Source: JAIBJN01 sp963825255 (lineage in GTDB: Bacteria > Actinomycetota > Thermoleophilia > Gaiellales > Gaiellaceae). From it: DNA of 64,000 nucleotides. The position numbers and the translations under genes are program-made. Positions 9,365 through 17,268 of this stretch are shown here, in pieces; the stretch's first letter is position 1; each line of letters begins with the position of its first letter. The stretch is from assembly GCA_963825255.1 (NCBI GenBank), contig CAWGSF010000009.1:1054001-1118000 (forward strand), written 5' to 3'. The notes under the pieces are model-generated. The model worked only from the letters and a program-made list of their open reading frames with translations, was not told where the DNA came from and ran no database searches.

Positions 9365-9778
9365 TCACGCGTCGTCGGGAGGCTGGCGCAGGCGCTTGGT
9401 CGTCCCCCGGCGGCGCTTGCTCTCGAGGCGCCGCTCGCGGGCGGCGGGCGTCGGGGAGGTCGGGCGCCGCCGGCGCTCGACCCGCAGCGCATCGCGGATC
9501 GCGGCCGCCAGGCGCTCGAGCGCCAGCTCCCGGTTTCGCGCCTGGCTGCGCTCGTCCTGGGCGACGGCCCGGAGCACCTGTCCCTTGCGACCGCGTATGC
9601 GCGCTTTTTGCGCATCCGTGAGGGTCGCCGAGGCGTCGACGTCGAAGACGGCCTCGACCCGCGTCTCGGTCTTCTGGGCATGCTGTCCGCCCGGGCCGCT
9701 CGAGCGCGAGACGCGCAGCTCGATCTCGTCGAGCGGGATCGCAAGCCCGCGGCGCACCTGAATAGACTCGGGACGCAT
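9365..9778 (-). CDS. arfB: Alternative ribosome-rescue factor (class I release-factor-like)
   Basis: A 137-residue protein of the ArfB/YaeJ type, which releases peptides from stalled ribosomes. The GGQ catalytic motif is present (SRSSGPGGQHAQKTETRVEA, about residues 24-43), and the C-terminal half is an extended basic tail (ERRRRPTSP, SKRRRGTTKRLRQ) that in this family enters the empty mRNA channel. The short length and missing codon-recognition domain separate it from RF1/RF2. Its ATG (9776-9778) overlaps in opposite orientation with the ATG of the HAD gene (9777-9779), so both start codons lie in a single CATG. Confidence 0.93.
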   Translation of the reverse strand: MRPESIQVRRGLAIPLDEIELRVSRSSGPGGQHAQKTETRVEAVFDVDASATLTDAQKARIRGRKGQVLRAVAQDERSQARNRELALERLAAAIRDALRVERRRRPTSPTPAARERRLESKRRRGTTKRLRQPPDDA

Positions 9779-10559
9779 GGCGGCGATTCTGCTCGACATC
9801 GACGGTGTCCTGCACGTGTCGGGCGAGGCCGTCCCCGGCGGAGGGGGCGCCGTGCGGGAGCTGCGCGAGGACGGCCACCGCCTCCGCTTCGTCACCAACA
9901 ACACGACGAGAGCGCGCGCGCGGCTCGCCGGGGAGCTTCGCGACATCGGGATCCAGGTCGAGGCCGACGACGTCGCGACGACGCCGCTGGCGGCCGCCGG
10001 GCTGCTCGCCGGGCAACGGGTCCTCGCCCTGACGATGGACGCGGTGCGCTCGGACCTCTCCGAGCGGGTCGAGCTCGTGGACGCGGGCGCCGATGTGGTG
10101 CTTCTCGGCGGCGCGGACGAGACGGACGAGACCGGCCGCGTCTTCAGCTACGAGAACCTCAACCGCGCCTTCGCCGAGATCGACGCCGGCGCCCGTCTCG
10201 TCTGCCTGCACAAGAACCGCTGGTGGCAGGCTGCCCGCGGGCCCCTGCTGGACTCCGGCGCCTTCGTGGCCGGGCTCGAGTACGCGGCCGGTGTGGATGC
10301 CGAGGTCGTCGGCAAGCCGAGCCGCGCCTACTTCGAGGCCGCTCTCGCCGAGCTCCGCGCGACGCCGGAGGAGGCCGTGATGGTCGGCGACGACGTCGAG
10401 GCCGACATCGGCGGGGCGAAGGCGGCCGGGCTCCGCGGCCTCCTCGTCCGGACAGGCAAGTTCCGGGAGGAGACGCTCGCCGCGGCGGACCCGCAGCCGG
10501 ACGGCGTCGTCGACTCGATCGCAGAGGTGCCCGCGTTCCTCCGGGAGCGAGGCTGGTGA
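9777..10559 (+). CDS. HAD-superfamily phosphatase, class IIA
   Basis: A 260-residue HAD hydrolase. Motif I is LLDIDGVLHVSG (nucleophile and acid Asp), motif II is FVTNNTT, the Lys of motif III lies near KPSRAYF, and motif IV is MVGDDVEADIGGAKAAG. The pattern LDIDGVLH with FVTNNTT is typical of the LHPP/NagD-like subgroup acting on small phosphorylated compounds; the substrate is not clear here. It is the first gene of an operon HAD-acpS-nnr-alr-cca in which each stop overlaps the next start. Confidence 0.9.
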   Translation: MAAILLDIDGVLHVSGEAVPGGGGAVRELREDGHRLRFVTNNTTRARARLAGELRDIGIQVEADDVATTPLAAAGLLAGQRVLALTMDAVRSDLSERVELVDAGADVVLLGGADETDETGRVFSYENLNRAFAEIDAGARLVCLHKNRWWQAARGPLLDSGAFVAGLEYAAGVDAEVVGKPSRAYFEAALAELRATPEEAVMVGDDVEADIGGAKAAGLRGLLVRTGKFREETLAAADPQPDGVVDSIAEVPAFLRERGW

Positions 10560-10924
10560 AGGTCGGGCTCGACGTGATCGAGATCGAGCGCGTGCGGCGG
10601 GCGCTCGAGCGCTACCCGGGCTTCCGCGAGCGGTGCTTCACCGAGGCCGAGCGGGCGTACTGCGACTCACGGCCCAATCCGGCTCAGCACTACGCCGCGC
10701 GGTTCGCGGGCAAGGAAGCGGTGGGCAAGGCGCTCGGCTTCGGCGTCGCCCGGGCGTTCGCCTGGAAGGACGTCGAGATCTCCGGGCGGCCCAAGCCGGC
10801 CGTGTCCCTCTCGGGCCGGGTCGAGGCCTGGTCGAGGCGGGAGGGCGCGGGCCCGATCGATCTCTCCATGACGCATTCGCGCGATCTCGCGGCTGCGGTC
10901 TGCGTCGTCGCCGAGGCTGGATGA
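10556..10924 (+). CDS. acpS: Holo-[acyl-carrier-protein] synthase
   Basis: A 122-residue 4'-phosphopantetheinyl transferase that activates acyl carrier protein for fatty acid synthesis. The metal- and CoA-binding signatures are visible: VGLDVIEIERVRRALE at the N-terminus (conserved Asp) and ARFAGKEAVGKALGFG in the middle, followed by the SMTHSRDLAAAV strand. The true start is the GTG at 10556, overlapping the TGA of the HAD gene; a longer open frame further upstream is not coding. Its own TGA overlaps the ATG of nnr. The neighbour fabI at 19 kb serves the same pathway. Confidence 0.97.
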   Translation: MKVGLDVIEIERVRRALERYPGFRERCFTEAERAYCDSRPNPAQHYAARFAGKEAVGKALGFGVARAFAWKDVEISGRPKPAVSLSGRVEAWSRREGAGPIDLSMTHSRDLAAAVCVVAEAG

Positions 10925-12411
10925 GCGCGGCGAGCCCGGGCCTCGAGGCCCTCTACACGGCCGAGGAGATGCGCGCCGCGGAGGCGGCGTACGCGGGCCG
11001 GACAATCGAGCTCATGGAGCGCGCGGGCCGGCGCGTGGCCGAGGAGGCGCTCGGCCGCTTCCCCGACGCGCGACGCGTCGCGGTCTGGTGCGGCACGGGG
11101 GCCAACGGCGGGGACGGGCTCGTCGTCGCGCGCGAGCTGGCCCGCGCGCGCCGGGACTGCGTCGTGCGGCTTCTCGGGGCCGAGGAGAAGGTCACCGGGG
11201 ACGCGGCGGTCAACCTGGCCCGGGCGAAGCGGGACGGCGTGGCGTTCGCCGAGGAGCCTGGGCCCGCAGACCTGGTCGTCGACGCGCTGTTCGGCACGGG
11301 GTTCTCGGGGGCACCGCGTCCGGACGCGGCGCGCGCGATCGTGGAGATGAACGCCGCCGAGGTCCCCATCGTCGCCGTCGACCTCCCGTCGGGCGTCGAC
11401 GCGTCCACCGGGGCGGTCGCGGGGCCCGCGGTCGAAGCCTCCCTCACCGTGACGTTCCACGCGCCCAAGGTCGGCCACGCAGTCGCCCCGGGCCGGTTCC
11501 ACGTCGGGCACCTCGTGGTGGCCGACATCGGGCTCGCCCAGGCGCCGACGAGGATCCGCCGGGCGACGGCCGGAATCCTGGACGCGGTCCCGCGCCGGGG
11601 AGAGCGCGACAACAAGTACTCCGCGGGATCGGTGCTCGTCGTCGGCGGCTCGGAAGGGCTGACGGGAGCGCCCTCCCTGTCCTCGCAGGCGGCTCTTCGG
11701 GCCGGAGCCGGGATCGTCACGGCCTGCGTTCCCGCCTCTCTCAACGTCGTCCTCGAGCAGCGCCTCCTCGAGGTCATGACCCGTCCCTGCCCCGACGAGG
11801 ACGGGGCGATGACGCTCGAGGCGGCGGACACGATCCTCGCCGCGGCGGAGCGTGCCGGCGCCGTCGCGCTCGGGCCCGGCCTCGGGCGGACGGACGGCAC
11901 GATCGCCCTGGTCGAGCGCCTCCTCGAGCAGCTCGAGAAGCCGGTCGTCCTCGACGCGGACGGGCTCTGGGCCCTCACCGGGCACCTGGAGTGGGTCTTC
12001 TCGCGCGACGCGCCGACGGTCCTCACGCCGCACGCCGGCGAGCTCGCGCGGCTCCTGGGCCGGTCGTCCGCGTGGGTGAGCGCGAACCGCCTCACGGCCG
12101 CGGAGACCGGGGCGGACGACGCGGGCGCCGTTCTGCTCCTCAAGGGCGTCGACACGCTCGTCGCGCGGCCGGGCCGCGGGCCGATCGTGGTCGACCTCGG
12201 GAATCCGGGGCTTGCGACCGCCGGGAGCGGCGACGTCCTCACGGGTGTCGTCGCAGCATTCCTGGCGAAGGGGATGGACGCCGACGTCGCAGCCGCGGCG
12301 GCATCCGCCGCCTGCGGCGTCGCGTCCGGCCTGGCCGCCGAGCGCCACGGCGTCGCGGGGATGATCGCGAGCGACGTCGTCGAAGCCCTCTCGCCGGCGC
12401 TCTCGCGGTGA
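10921..12411 (+). CDS. nnr: Bifunctional NAD(P)H-hydrate repair enzyme
   Basis: A 496-residue fusion repairing damaged NAD(P)H hydrates. The N-terminal YjeF-type epimerase (about 1-205) carries YTAEEMRAAE and the WCGTGANGGDGLVVARELA nucleotide loop, with the VDALFGTGFSG and DLPSGVDASTG blocks. The C-terminal ADP-dependent dehydratase, a ribokinase-like domain (about 220-496), has ALGPGLGRTDGT, LDADGLWALTG, the PTVLTPHAGELARLL block and the GSGDVLTGVVAAFL catalytic motif. Full length for the bacterial fusion. ATG overlaps the acpS stop, and its stop overlaps the alr GTG. Confidence 0.97.
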   Translation: MSAASPGLEALYTAEEMRAAEAAYAGRTIELMERAGRRVAEEALGRFPDARRVAVWCGTGANGGDGLVVARELARARRDCVVRLLGAEEKVTGDAAVNLARAKRDGVAFAEEPGPADLVVDALFGTGFSGAPRPDAARAIVEMNAAEVPIVAVDLPSGVDASTGAVAGPAVEASLTVTFHAPKVGHAVAPGRFHVGHLVVADIGLAQAPTRIRRATAGILDAVPRRGERDNKYSAGSVLVVGGSEGLTGAPSLSSQAALRAGAGIVTACVPASLNVVLEQRLLEVMTRPCPDEDGAMTLEAADTILAAAERAGAVALGPGLGRTDGTIALVERLLEQLEKPVVLDADGLWALTGHLEWVFSRDAPTVLTPHAGELARLLGRSSAWVSANRLTAAETGADDAGAVLLLKGVDTLVARPGRGPIVVDLGNPGLATAGSGDVLTGVVAAFLAKGMDADVAAAAASAACGVASGLAAERHGVAGMIASDVVEALSPALSR

Positions 12412-13436
12412 GGCGATCGGAGATCACGATCGACCTCGGCGCGTTGCGCAGGAACGCGGACCGCGTGCGGGCCGCCGTTGACCCCGCCGAGCTCTGGGCC
12501 GTCGTCAAGGCGGACGCCTACGGCCACGGCGCCGTCGATGCGGCCGGCGCCGCGCTCCGGGGAGGGGCCGCCGGGCTCTGCGTCGCGACCGCGCAGGAGG
12601 GCGCCGAGCTCCGCACCGGTTTCTCGGACGCGCGAATCCTGGTCATGAGCCCGCTGGCCGACGGTGAGGAGGACCTCGCGCGCGCCGCCCGTCTCGAGGT
12701 CGCCTGCTCGACCCCGGAGGTGCCGGCCGGTCTCGACGTGCATCTGAAGGTCGACACCGGCATGGGCCGGTGGGGGATGGCCCTCGAGGAGGCGCTGGCC
12801 CTCCCGCGCGACCGCGTCGTGGGCCTCATGAGCCACCTGGCGACCGCCGACGAGGAGGACGAGTCCTTCGTCCGGGAGCAGATCGAGCGGTTCGCCGTGG
12901 CCGCCGCCGCCTTCCCGGGCGTCCCCGCGCACCTCGCCAACAGCGCCGGCGCTCTGCGCTTCCCCGAGGCCCGCTTCGCCGCCGTGCGCTCGGGCGTCGC
13001 CCTCTACGGGCTCTCCCCGTTCGGCGACGACCCGGCTACCCACGGGCTCGAGCCGGTGCTCGCCTGGCGGAGCTACGTCGCGCTCGTGAAGACGCTCGCT
13101 CCCGGCGAGAGCACCGGCTACGGCCGCCGCTTCGTCGCCGAGACGGTGACGCGAATCGGCCTCGTCCCGATCGGCTACGCGGACGGCTTTCGCCGCGGCC
13201 TGACGGGGACGGAGGTCCTCGTCGGCGGGACGCGCCGCCGCGTCCTCGGGTCGATCTCGATGGACTCGCTCGCCGTCGAGCTCGGCGACGAGCAGGCCGG
13301 GACGACGGTGACGCTGATCGGCGACGGCGTGCTCGCCGAGGAGCACGCGCGCGTCCTCGACACGATCAACTACGAGATCACGACAGGCATCAACCGCGAC
13401 CCGCTCCGCGCGGAGCGGCGGGTGCTCGATGCTTGA
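12408..13436 (+). CDS. alr: Alanine racemase
   Basis: Makes D-alanine for peptidoglycan with pyridoxal phosphate. Seen: WAVVKADAYGHGA with the PLP-binding Lys, HLKVDTGMGRWG, the HLANSAGALRFPEARF segment, SGVALYGLSP, GYGRRF, and the second-subunit motif VLGSISMDSLAVEL. With 342 residues it is a little shorter than most (360-380), mainly at the N-terminus and around residues 90-105, where the strand between ILVMSP and CSTPEV is compact. GTG start overlapping the nnr stop. cca begins 8 bases before its end. Confidence 0.96.
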   Translation: MRRSEITIDLGALRRNADRVRAAVDPAELWAVVKADAYGHGAVDAAGAALRGGAAGLCVATAQEGAELRTGFSDARILVMSPLADGEEDLARAARLEVACSTPEVPAGLDVHLKVDTGMGRWGMALEEALALPRDRVVGLMSHLATADEEDESFVREQIERFAVAAAAFPGVPAHLANSAGALRFPEARFAAVRSGVALYGLSPFGDDPATHGLEPVLAWRSYVALVKTLAPGESTGYGRRFVAETVTRIGLVPIGYADGFRRGLTGTEVLVGGTRRRVLGSISMDSLAVELGDEQAGTTVTLIGDGVLAEEHARVLDTINYEITTGINRDPLRAERRVLDA

Positions 13437-14466
13437 GCACATCAGGCGCGCGGTCGGCGTCGATCCTGCGTGGGTCGTGGGCGGAGCCATCCGCGACGAG
13501 CTGCTCGGCCGCGAGGTCGTGGACGTCGACGTCGCCTGCGCCGACCCGGAGCTCGCGGCCCGGCTCTTCTCCCGCCTGACGGGTGGCGCGGTCTTCCCGC
13601 TCTCCGAGCGGCACGGCGCCTGGCGGGTCGCCTTCCGCAGCGGGAACACGGTCGACTTCGCGCCCCTGCACGGGGAGACGATCGAGGAGGACCTTGCGAC
13701 CCGCGACTTCACCGTGAACGCGATCGCGCGCCCGATCGACGCGGACGAGCTCGTCGATCCGCTCGGAGGCGAGTCGGACCTGGCCGCGGGCCGCCTGCGG
13801 GCCGTCTCGCCCACGATCTTCGCGGACGATCCCCTGCGACTTCTCAGAGCGGTTCGGCTGGAGGACGAGCTCGGGCTCCGGCTCGACGACGAGACCGAGG
13901 CGCTCCTCCGGTCGGCTGCCGACCAGGTCGGCGAGTCGGCGGGAGAGCGGATCCTCGGCGAGCTGGAGCGGCTCTCGCCCGACGGGCTGCGCCGCGCCGC
14001 CGATCTCGGGCTCCTCGAGCCCCTGGGCGGCTCGCTCGAGCGGTTCGACGAGGTCGACCTCGTCGACACGCCCGGTTTCCTGCTCGTCGTCGTCTTCGGG
14101 GACAAGCTGAAGCGGCTGCCCATCTCGAACGACCTGCGCCGCCTGGCCGCCACGCTGGTCCGGGCTGAGCGGCCGGCGGACGCCTCGCCGCGCACGATCC
14201 ACCGCTTCCGGCGGCAGACCGAGCCCTGGGCGCTCTCCGCGCTTGCGTTCCTCGGCGCGACCGACCTCTACGAGCCCGTGCGCGCCGCCCGTGCCGCCGA
14301 GCCGCCGGAGCCGCTGCTCCGCGGCGACGACGTGCTGGAGCTTGGAGTCCCCGCCGGGCCCGACGTGGGGCGGCTGCTCGAGATGATCGCGGAGGAGCGG
14401 GCGGCGGGGACCATCGCGACGAGGGACGAGGCGCTCGACCTCGTCCGCCGCGAAGTGAGCAAGTAA
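13429..14466 (+). CDS. cca: tRNA nucleotidyltransferase/poly(A)-polymerase family protein
   Basis: A 345-residue class II nucleotidyltransferase. The head domain has the GG motif (WVVGGAIRDELLG) and the catalytic pair in VVDVDVACAD, then TRDFTVNAIA and the DDPLRLLRAVRLE nucleotide-recognition region. The C-terminal half is helical and divergent, and no HD domain is seen. It may be CCA-adding or A-adding; the motifs do not decide. ATG at 13429 overlaps alr. The stop codon (TAA, 14464-14466) is embedded in the AAGTAACAG palindrome, and the last 10 codons are repeated just downstream as part of a tandem duplication. Confidence 0.88.
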   Translation: MLEHIRRAVGVDPAWVVGGAIRDELLGREVVDVDVACADPELAARLFSRLTGGAVFPLSERHGAWRVAFRSGNTVDFAPLHGETIEEDLATRDFTVNAIARPIDADELVDPLGGESDLAAGRLRAVSPTIFADDPLRLLRAVRLEDELGLRLDDETEALLRSAADQVGESAGERILGELERLSPDGLRRAADLGLLEPLGGSLERFDEVDLVDTPGFLLVVVFGDKLKRLPISNDLRRLAATLVRAERPADASPRTIHRFRRQTEPWALSALAFLGATDLYEPVRAARAAEPPEPLLRGDDVLELGVPAGPDVGRLLEMIAEERAAGTIATRDEALDLVRREVSK

Positions 14467-14539
14467 CAGTCTGTTACTTGCTCGGCGTGAGGCTCGATCT
14501 CGTCCGCCGCGAGACCCACAAGTAACAGTCTGTTACTTG
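14428..14539 (+). repeat. Tandem duplication of the cca 3' end with its palindrome
   Basis: 14428-14480 and 14489-14539 are near-identical (one 2-base gap, few substitutions). Both contain CTCGTCCGCCGCGA followed by the same palindrome core. The first copy encodes LDLVRREVSK and the TAA stop of cca; the second, beyond the stop, would still encode LDLVRRETHK and TAA in a consistent frame. So either the gene end was copied outward, or an inner copy was inserted and shortened the protein slightly. Confidence 0.8.
14457..14483. terminator. Perfect palindrome, copy 2, overlapping the cca stop
   Basis: Arms of 13 bases around a central T, with core AAGTAACAG-T-CTGTTACTT and outer bases GAGC/GCTC. 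It overlaps the cca stop codon. The core is identical to copies 1 and 3 except for the central base; the outer bases differ but remain complementary. Confidence 0.6.
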
Positions 14540-14543
14540 TGGG
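14515..14543. terminator. Perfect palindrome, copy 3, before the thioredoxin-like gene stop
   Basis: Arms of 14 bases around a central T, core as in copy 2, outer bases CCCAC/GTGGG. It ends 6 bases before the stop of the convergent minus-strand gene. As at glmS-copCD, the element fills the gap between convergent genes. Confidence 0.6.
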
Positions 14544-14549
14544 CGGGGG

Positions 14550-15071
14550 TCAGGCGCGCCACTTGATGGTGCAGCCGACGGGCGGGGTCTCCCGCACCTC
14601 CGGCTCGGCGCCCGCGAGCGCCGCGTCCAGCGCGGGCCGCAGGTACGGGTCGGCGCCGTCCGGGTCGGTATGGCTCGAGTCCGGCGCCCCGTGGTAGACG
14701 AGGCGGTGGTCGGCGCCGAAGACGAAGACCTCGGGCGTCCGCGCGGCACCGTACCCGCGCGCGGCGGACTGGGTCTCGTCGTAGAGGAACGGGAAGACGA
14801 AGCCCTTCTCCGCGGCTCGCTGCTCCATGTCGGCGGGCGAGTCGCCGAGGTAACCGGCGTTCGAGTTGATGACGACGAGCGCGGCACGGCCGTCGTAGTC
14901 GCGGGCGACGTCGTTGATGCGGTCCTCCCACGCGACCACGTACGGGCAGTGGCAGCACGAGAAGACGACCGCGACCGGCTTCCCCTCGTAGTCCGAGAGC
15001 GAGTGGGTCTGCCCCTCGATTCCGGGGAGCTCGAACGCGGGGGCCGGGTCTCCGAGCTTCAACGTCGCCAT
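14550..15071 (-). CDS. Thioredoxin-family redoxin (AhpC/TSA-like)
   Basis: A 173-residue cytoplasmic protein with a thioredoxin fold. It begins LKLGDPAPAFELPGIEG as peroxiredoxins and TlpA-like proteins do. The active-site region is VVFSCCHCPYVVAWEDR, with a CCHC arrangement rather than CxxC of thioredoxin; a cis-Pro is expected at YGAARTPEVFVF. This pattern is typical of a redoxin group annotated as thiol-disulfide or peroxiredoxin-like proteins of unknown substrate. No signal peptide. Monocistronic, convergent with cca. It lies on the opposite strand from the acyltransferase gene, which starts 18 bases away. Confidence 0.85.
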   Translation of the reverse strand: MATLKLGDPAPAFELPGIEGQTHSLSDYEGKPVAVVFSCCHCPYVVAWEDRINDVARDYDGRAALVVINSNAGYLGDSPADMEQRAAEKGFVFPFLYDETQSAARGYGAARTPEVFVFGADHRLVYHGAPDSSHTDPDGADPYLRPALDAALAGAEPEVRETPPVGCTIKWRA

Positions 15072-15089
15072 CTAGGCCAGGATATAGGC

Positions 15090-16229
15090 GTGCCCGATCT
15101 CTACGATGCCGTCGGCCACGGGATGTGGGCGTACTCGCACGCCGCCTTCCGCGTCGCCGCGGTGGGGCCGGGCCGCTTCCCGCTCGCGCCCGGGACGCTC
15201 ATCGTCGTCACCCACCGACGCGAGACCGACGTCCCGGTGCTCTCGCCGGTCCTCTACTTCGGCTCGGGTGGAAGGCGAAGCCGGCCGAACAGGCTGCACT
15301 TCGCCGCGCGGGACGACATGTTCCTGCCGGGGTTCTTCGCCGGCTTCCCGCCGGAGCTCCCCCTACGCGCGCGGCGGTTGCTCTACCCGCTGAGCTTCGC
15401 CCGCGGTCTCGCCCGGGTGAACGTCTTCCCGATCCGGAGCGCGAGCGTGGCGCGGCTGGGCGAGGTGCTGGCCGCCCGTCCGCAGGCGCCCCTCGCCGAG
15501 CTCCTCCCGGCCGAGGCCGCCGCCGGCTTCTCGGCCCGGGCCGCCGCCCTCGGGCTGCCGCCGCCCGTGCGCGCGGGGGACGTGCTGCGTGGCGGCTACG
15601 CCGATCTCCTCTGGCAGGCCGTCGAGGCGAAGGGCCTCGCGGACGGCCTCGAGGACTTCTGGAGCGCGCGGGCGGCGCGGGCCGCCGCCGACTTCCGCAC
15701 GCTCGTGGAGCTCATGCGCGCCCGGAAGATCCTCATCGTCTTCCCCGAGGGCCGCCCGTCCCCCGACGGCGAGATCGGCCCGATCCGGCCGGGCGTTGGC
15801 GCGCTCGTCCGTCGCGGCCGCCCACCCGCCGTCCGCCCGCTCGCCCTCGCCTACGACCCGCTCGGATCGGGGCGCACCCGGGTTCACGTCGCGCTGGGGG
15901 AGCCGATCGAGCCACCGGGCGAGGACGTCGAGGAGACGCTGCTCGGGCTCCTGCGCGTGACGATGCCGCTCACGTGCGGCCAGGTGGTTGCCGCTGCGCT
16001 CGGGCGCGGAGCCGAGGCGGATCCGGTCGCGCTCCTGGGAGAGCTCACCGACGCGGTCGAGGCGGCGCGCGAGGAGGGCAGGCCGATCGAGTCGGACCTC
16101 GCGACGGCGGCCGGCCGCAAGCATCGGCTCGCGGAGGCGCTCGCGGCGGCACCGGCACGGGCCGCGGAGCTCCCGTTCCTGGCGCACGAGTACGCGAGCG
16201 CCCGGCCCACGCGGAGCGAGACGCGCTAG
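15090..16229 (+). CDS. PlsC-type phospholipid acyltransferase family protein
   Basis: A 379-residue protein with the glycerolphosphate-acyltransferase motifs. The HX4D catalytic motif is THRRETD (about residues 48-54), and FPEG is in LIVFPEGRPSPDGEIG (about 216-231). An insert of about 110 residues between the two, with no recognisable domain, makes it longer than standard PlsC. The start is GTG at 15090, 18 bases from the divergent redoxin start; longer upstream frames overlap that gene and are rejected. The end overlaps the stop of a convergent flippase-like gene. A role in membrane lipid or lysolipid acylation is likely; the substrate is unknown. Confidence 0.75.
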   Translation: MPDLYDAVGHGMWAYSHAAFRVAAVGPGRFPLAPGTLIVVTHRRETDVPVLSPVLYFGSGGRRSRPNRLHFAARDDMFLPGFFAGFPPELPLRARRLLYPLSFARGLARVNVFPIRSASVARLGEVLAARPQAPLAELLPAEAAAGFSARAAALGLPPPVRAGDVLRGGYADLLWQAVEAKGLADGLEDFWSARAARAAADFRTLVELMRARKILIVFPEGRPSPDGEIGPIRPGVGALVRRGRPPAVRPLALAYDPLGSGRTRVHVALGEPIEPPGEDVEETLLGLLRVTMPLTCGQVVAAALGRGAEADPVALLGELTDAVEAAREEGRPIESDLATAAGRKHRLAEALAAAPARAAELPFLAHEYASARPTRSETR

Positions 16230-17230
16230 GTGCGTTCCTGCGCCGCCTCGCGCGTCCGTCCGAGGAGGCGCGGGAAGGCGGGGCTCACGAGCACGGCGCC
16301 CATGATCGTCACGGGCAGGACGGCCAGGGCGTGCATCGTGATCACGTAGGCCGTTGCCTTGTCGGTGGGGATGTCGATCCCCTTCGCGGCCAGGAGCGTG
16401 ATGTAGTCGAACGTGCCGATGCCCGCCGCCGTTGCGGGCACGGCGAGCGCGAGGTTCCCGATGCCCTCGAGGAGGAAGTAGGCGCCGAGCGGGAGGCCGA
16501 GGTGGAACGCGTACTCCCCGACGACCCAGTACATGGCCACGTCGGCGAGCCACATGCCCGCCGAGGTCCCGAAGATGGCGACCAGCCGCTTCCGGCCGCG
16601 GAAGGCGCCGAGCCCGTCGACGAAGTGAGCGGCGGCCCGCGTGAAGCGCGTGTGCCAGCGAGGCGGAAGGCGGCGCGTCGCGCGCCAGGCGAAGCGCTCG
16701 GCCCGGTCGGGGTCTCGGGCCGCGAACGCAACGAGGACGACGCCGAGCGCGGCGCCGGCGGACAAGGCGATCCCGGTGAGCAGCATCGGCCCGCCCTGGC
16801 CGATGGCGAGCGCGCCGAGGAGGATCCAGGTCGAGAGGATGACGCCGTCGAGGAGGCGCTCCGCGAAGAGCGTGCCCGCGCTCACGAACACGGGGACATG
16901 GCGCTCTCGCATCGACTCGATGCGGAGGAGGTCGCCGCCGCGGGCGGGGAGGATGTTGTTCGCCCCGCGTCCGACCGCGACGGACGAGAAGAGCTTGCGC
17001 GTCCCGATCCGATAGCCGGCGCCGCCGAGGAGGTATCCCCAGCGGACGGCCATGATGAGCACGTTCGCGGCGACGAGGGCGACCGAGACGAGGATCGTCC
17101 ATGGCGGCAGGGAGGTGATCTCCTGCCAGGCGAGCTTCAGGTCGACCTCGCGCAGGAAGAGCCAGAGGAACGCCGCGGTCGCGGCCGTTCCGATGCCGAT
17201 GCGGACGAGATGCCTGCGCCAACCACTCAT
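16226..17230 (-). CDS. UPF0104/LPG-synthase-TM-like membrane protein
   Basis: A 334-residue integral membrane protein of the YbhN/lysylphosphatidylglycerol synthase transmembrane family, with about eight helices. Seen: a first helix (ATAAFLWLFLREVDL), the family-typical NNILPARGGDLLRIESMRER (about residues 90-109), AERLLDGVIL, and a C-terminal VPATAAGIGTFDYI with the conserved glycine-proline pattern. Members are linked to lipid flipping or to glycolipid assembly. A second member is at 27-28 kb. ATG start; the 3' end overlaps the acyltransferase gene by four bases. Confidence 0.85.
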   Translation of the reverse strand: MSGWRRHLVRIGIGTAATAAFLWLFLREVDLKLAWQEITSLPPWTILVSVALVAANVLIMAVRWGYLLGGAGYRIGTRKLFSSVAVGRGANNILPARGGDLLRIESMRERHVPVFVSAGTLFAERLLDGVILSTWILLGALAIGQGGPMLLTGIALSAGAALGVVLVAFAARDPDRAERFAWRATRRLPPRWHTRFTRAAAHFVDGLGAFRGRKRLVAIFGTSAGMWLADVAMYWVVGEYAFHLGLPLGAYFLLEGIGNLALAVPATAAGIGTFDYITLLAAKGIDIPTDKATAYVITMHALAVLPVTIMGAVLVSPAFPRLLGRTREAAQERT

Positions 17231-17268
17231 GAGAGCAGCATCGCTCGAAGGGGCACTGAACGGTAAGT

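Noticed and set aside
10953..14195. 1080-codon open frame on the minus strand opposite nnr-alr-cca
   Set aside because: Low-complexity Arg/Ser/Ala translation typical of the antisense of GC-rich genes; the plus-strand genes are certain.
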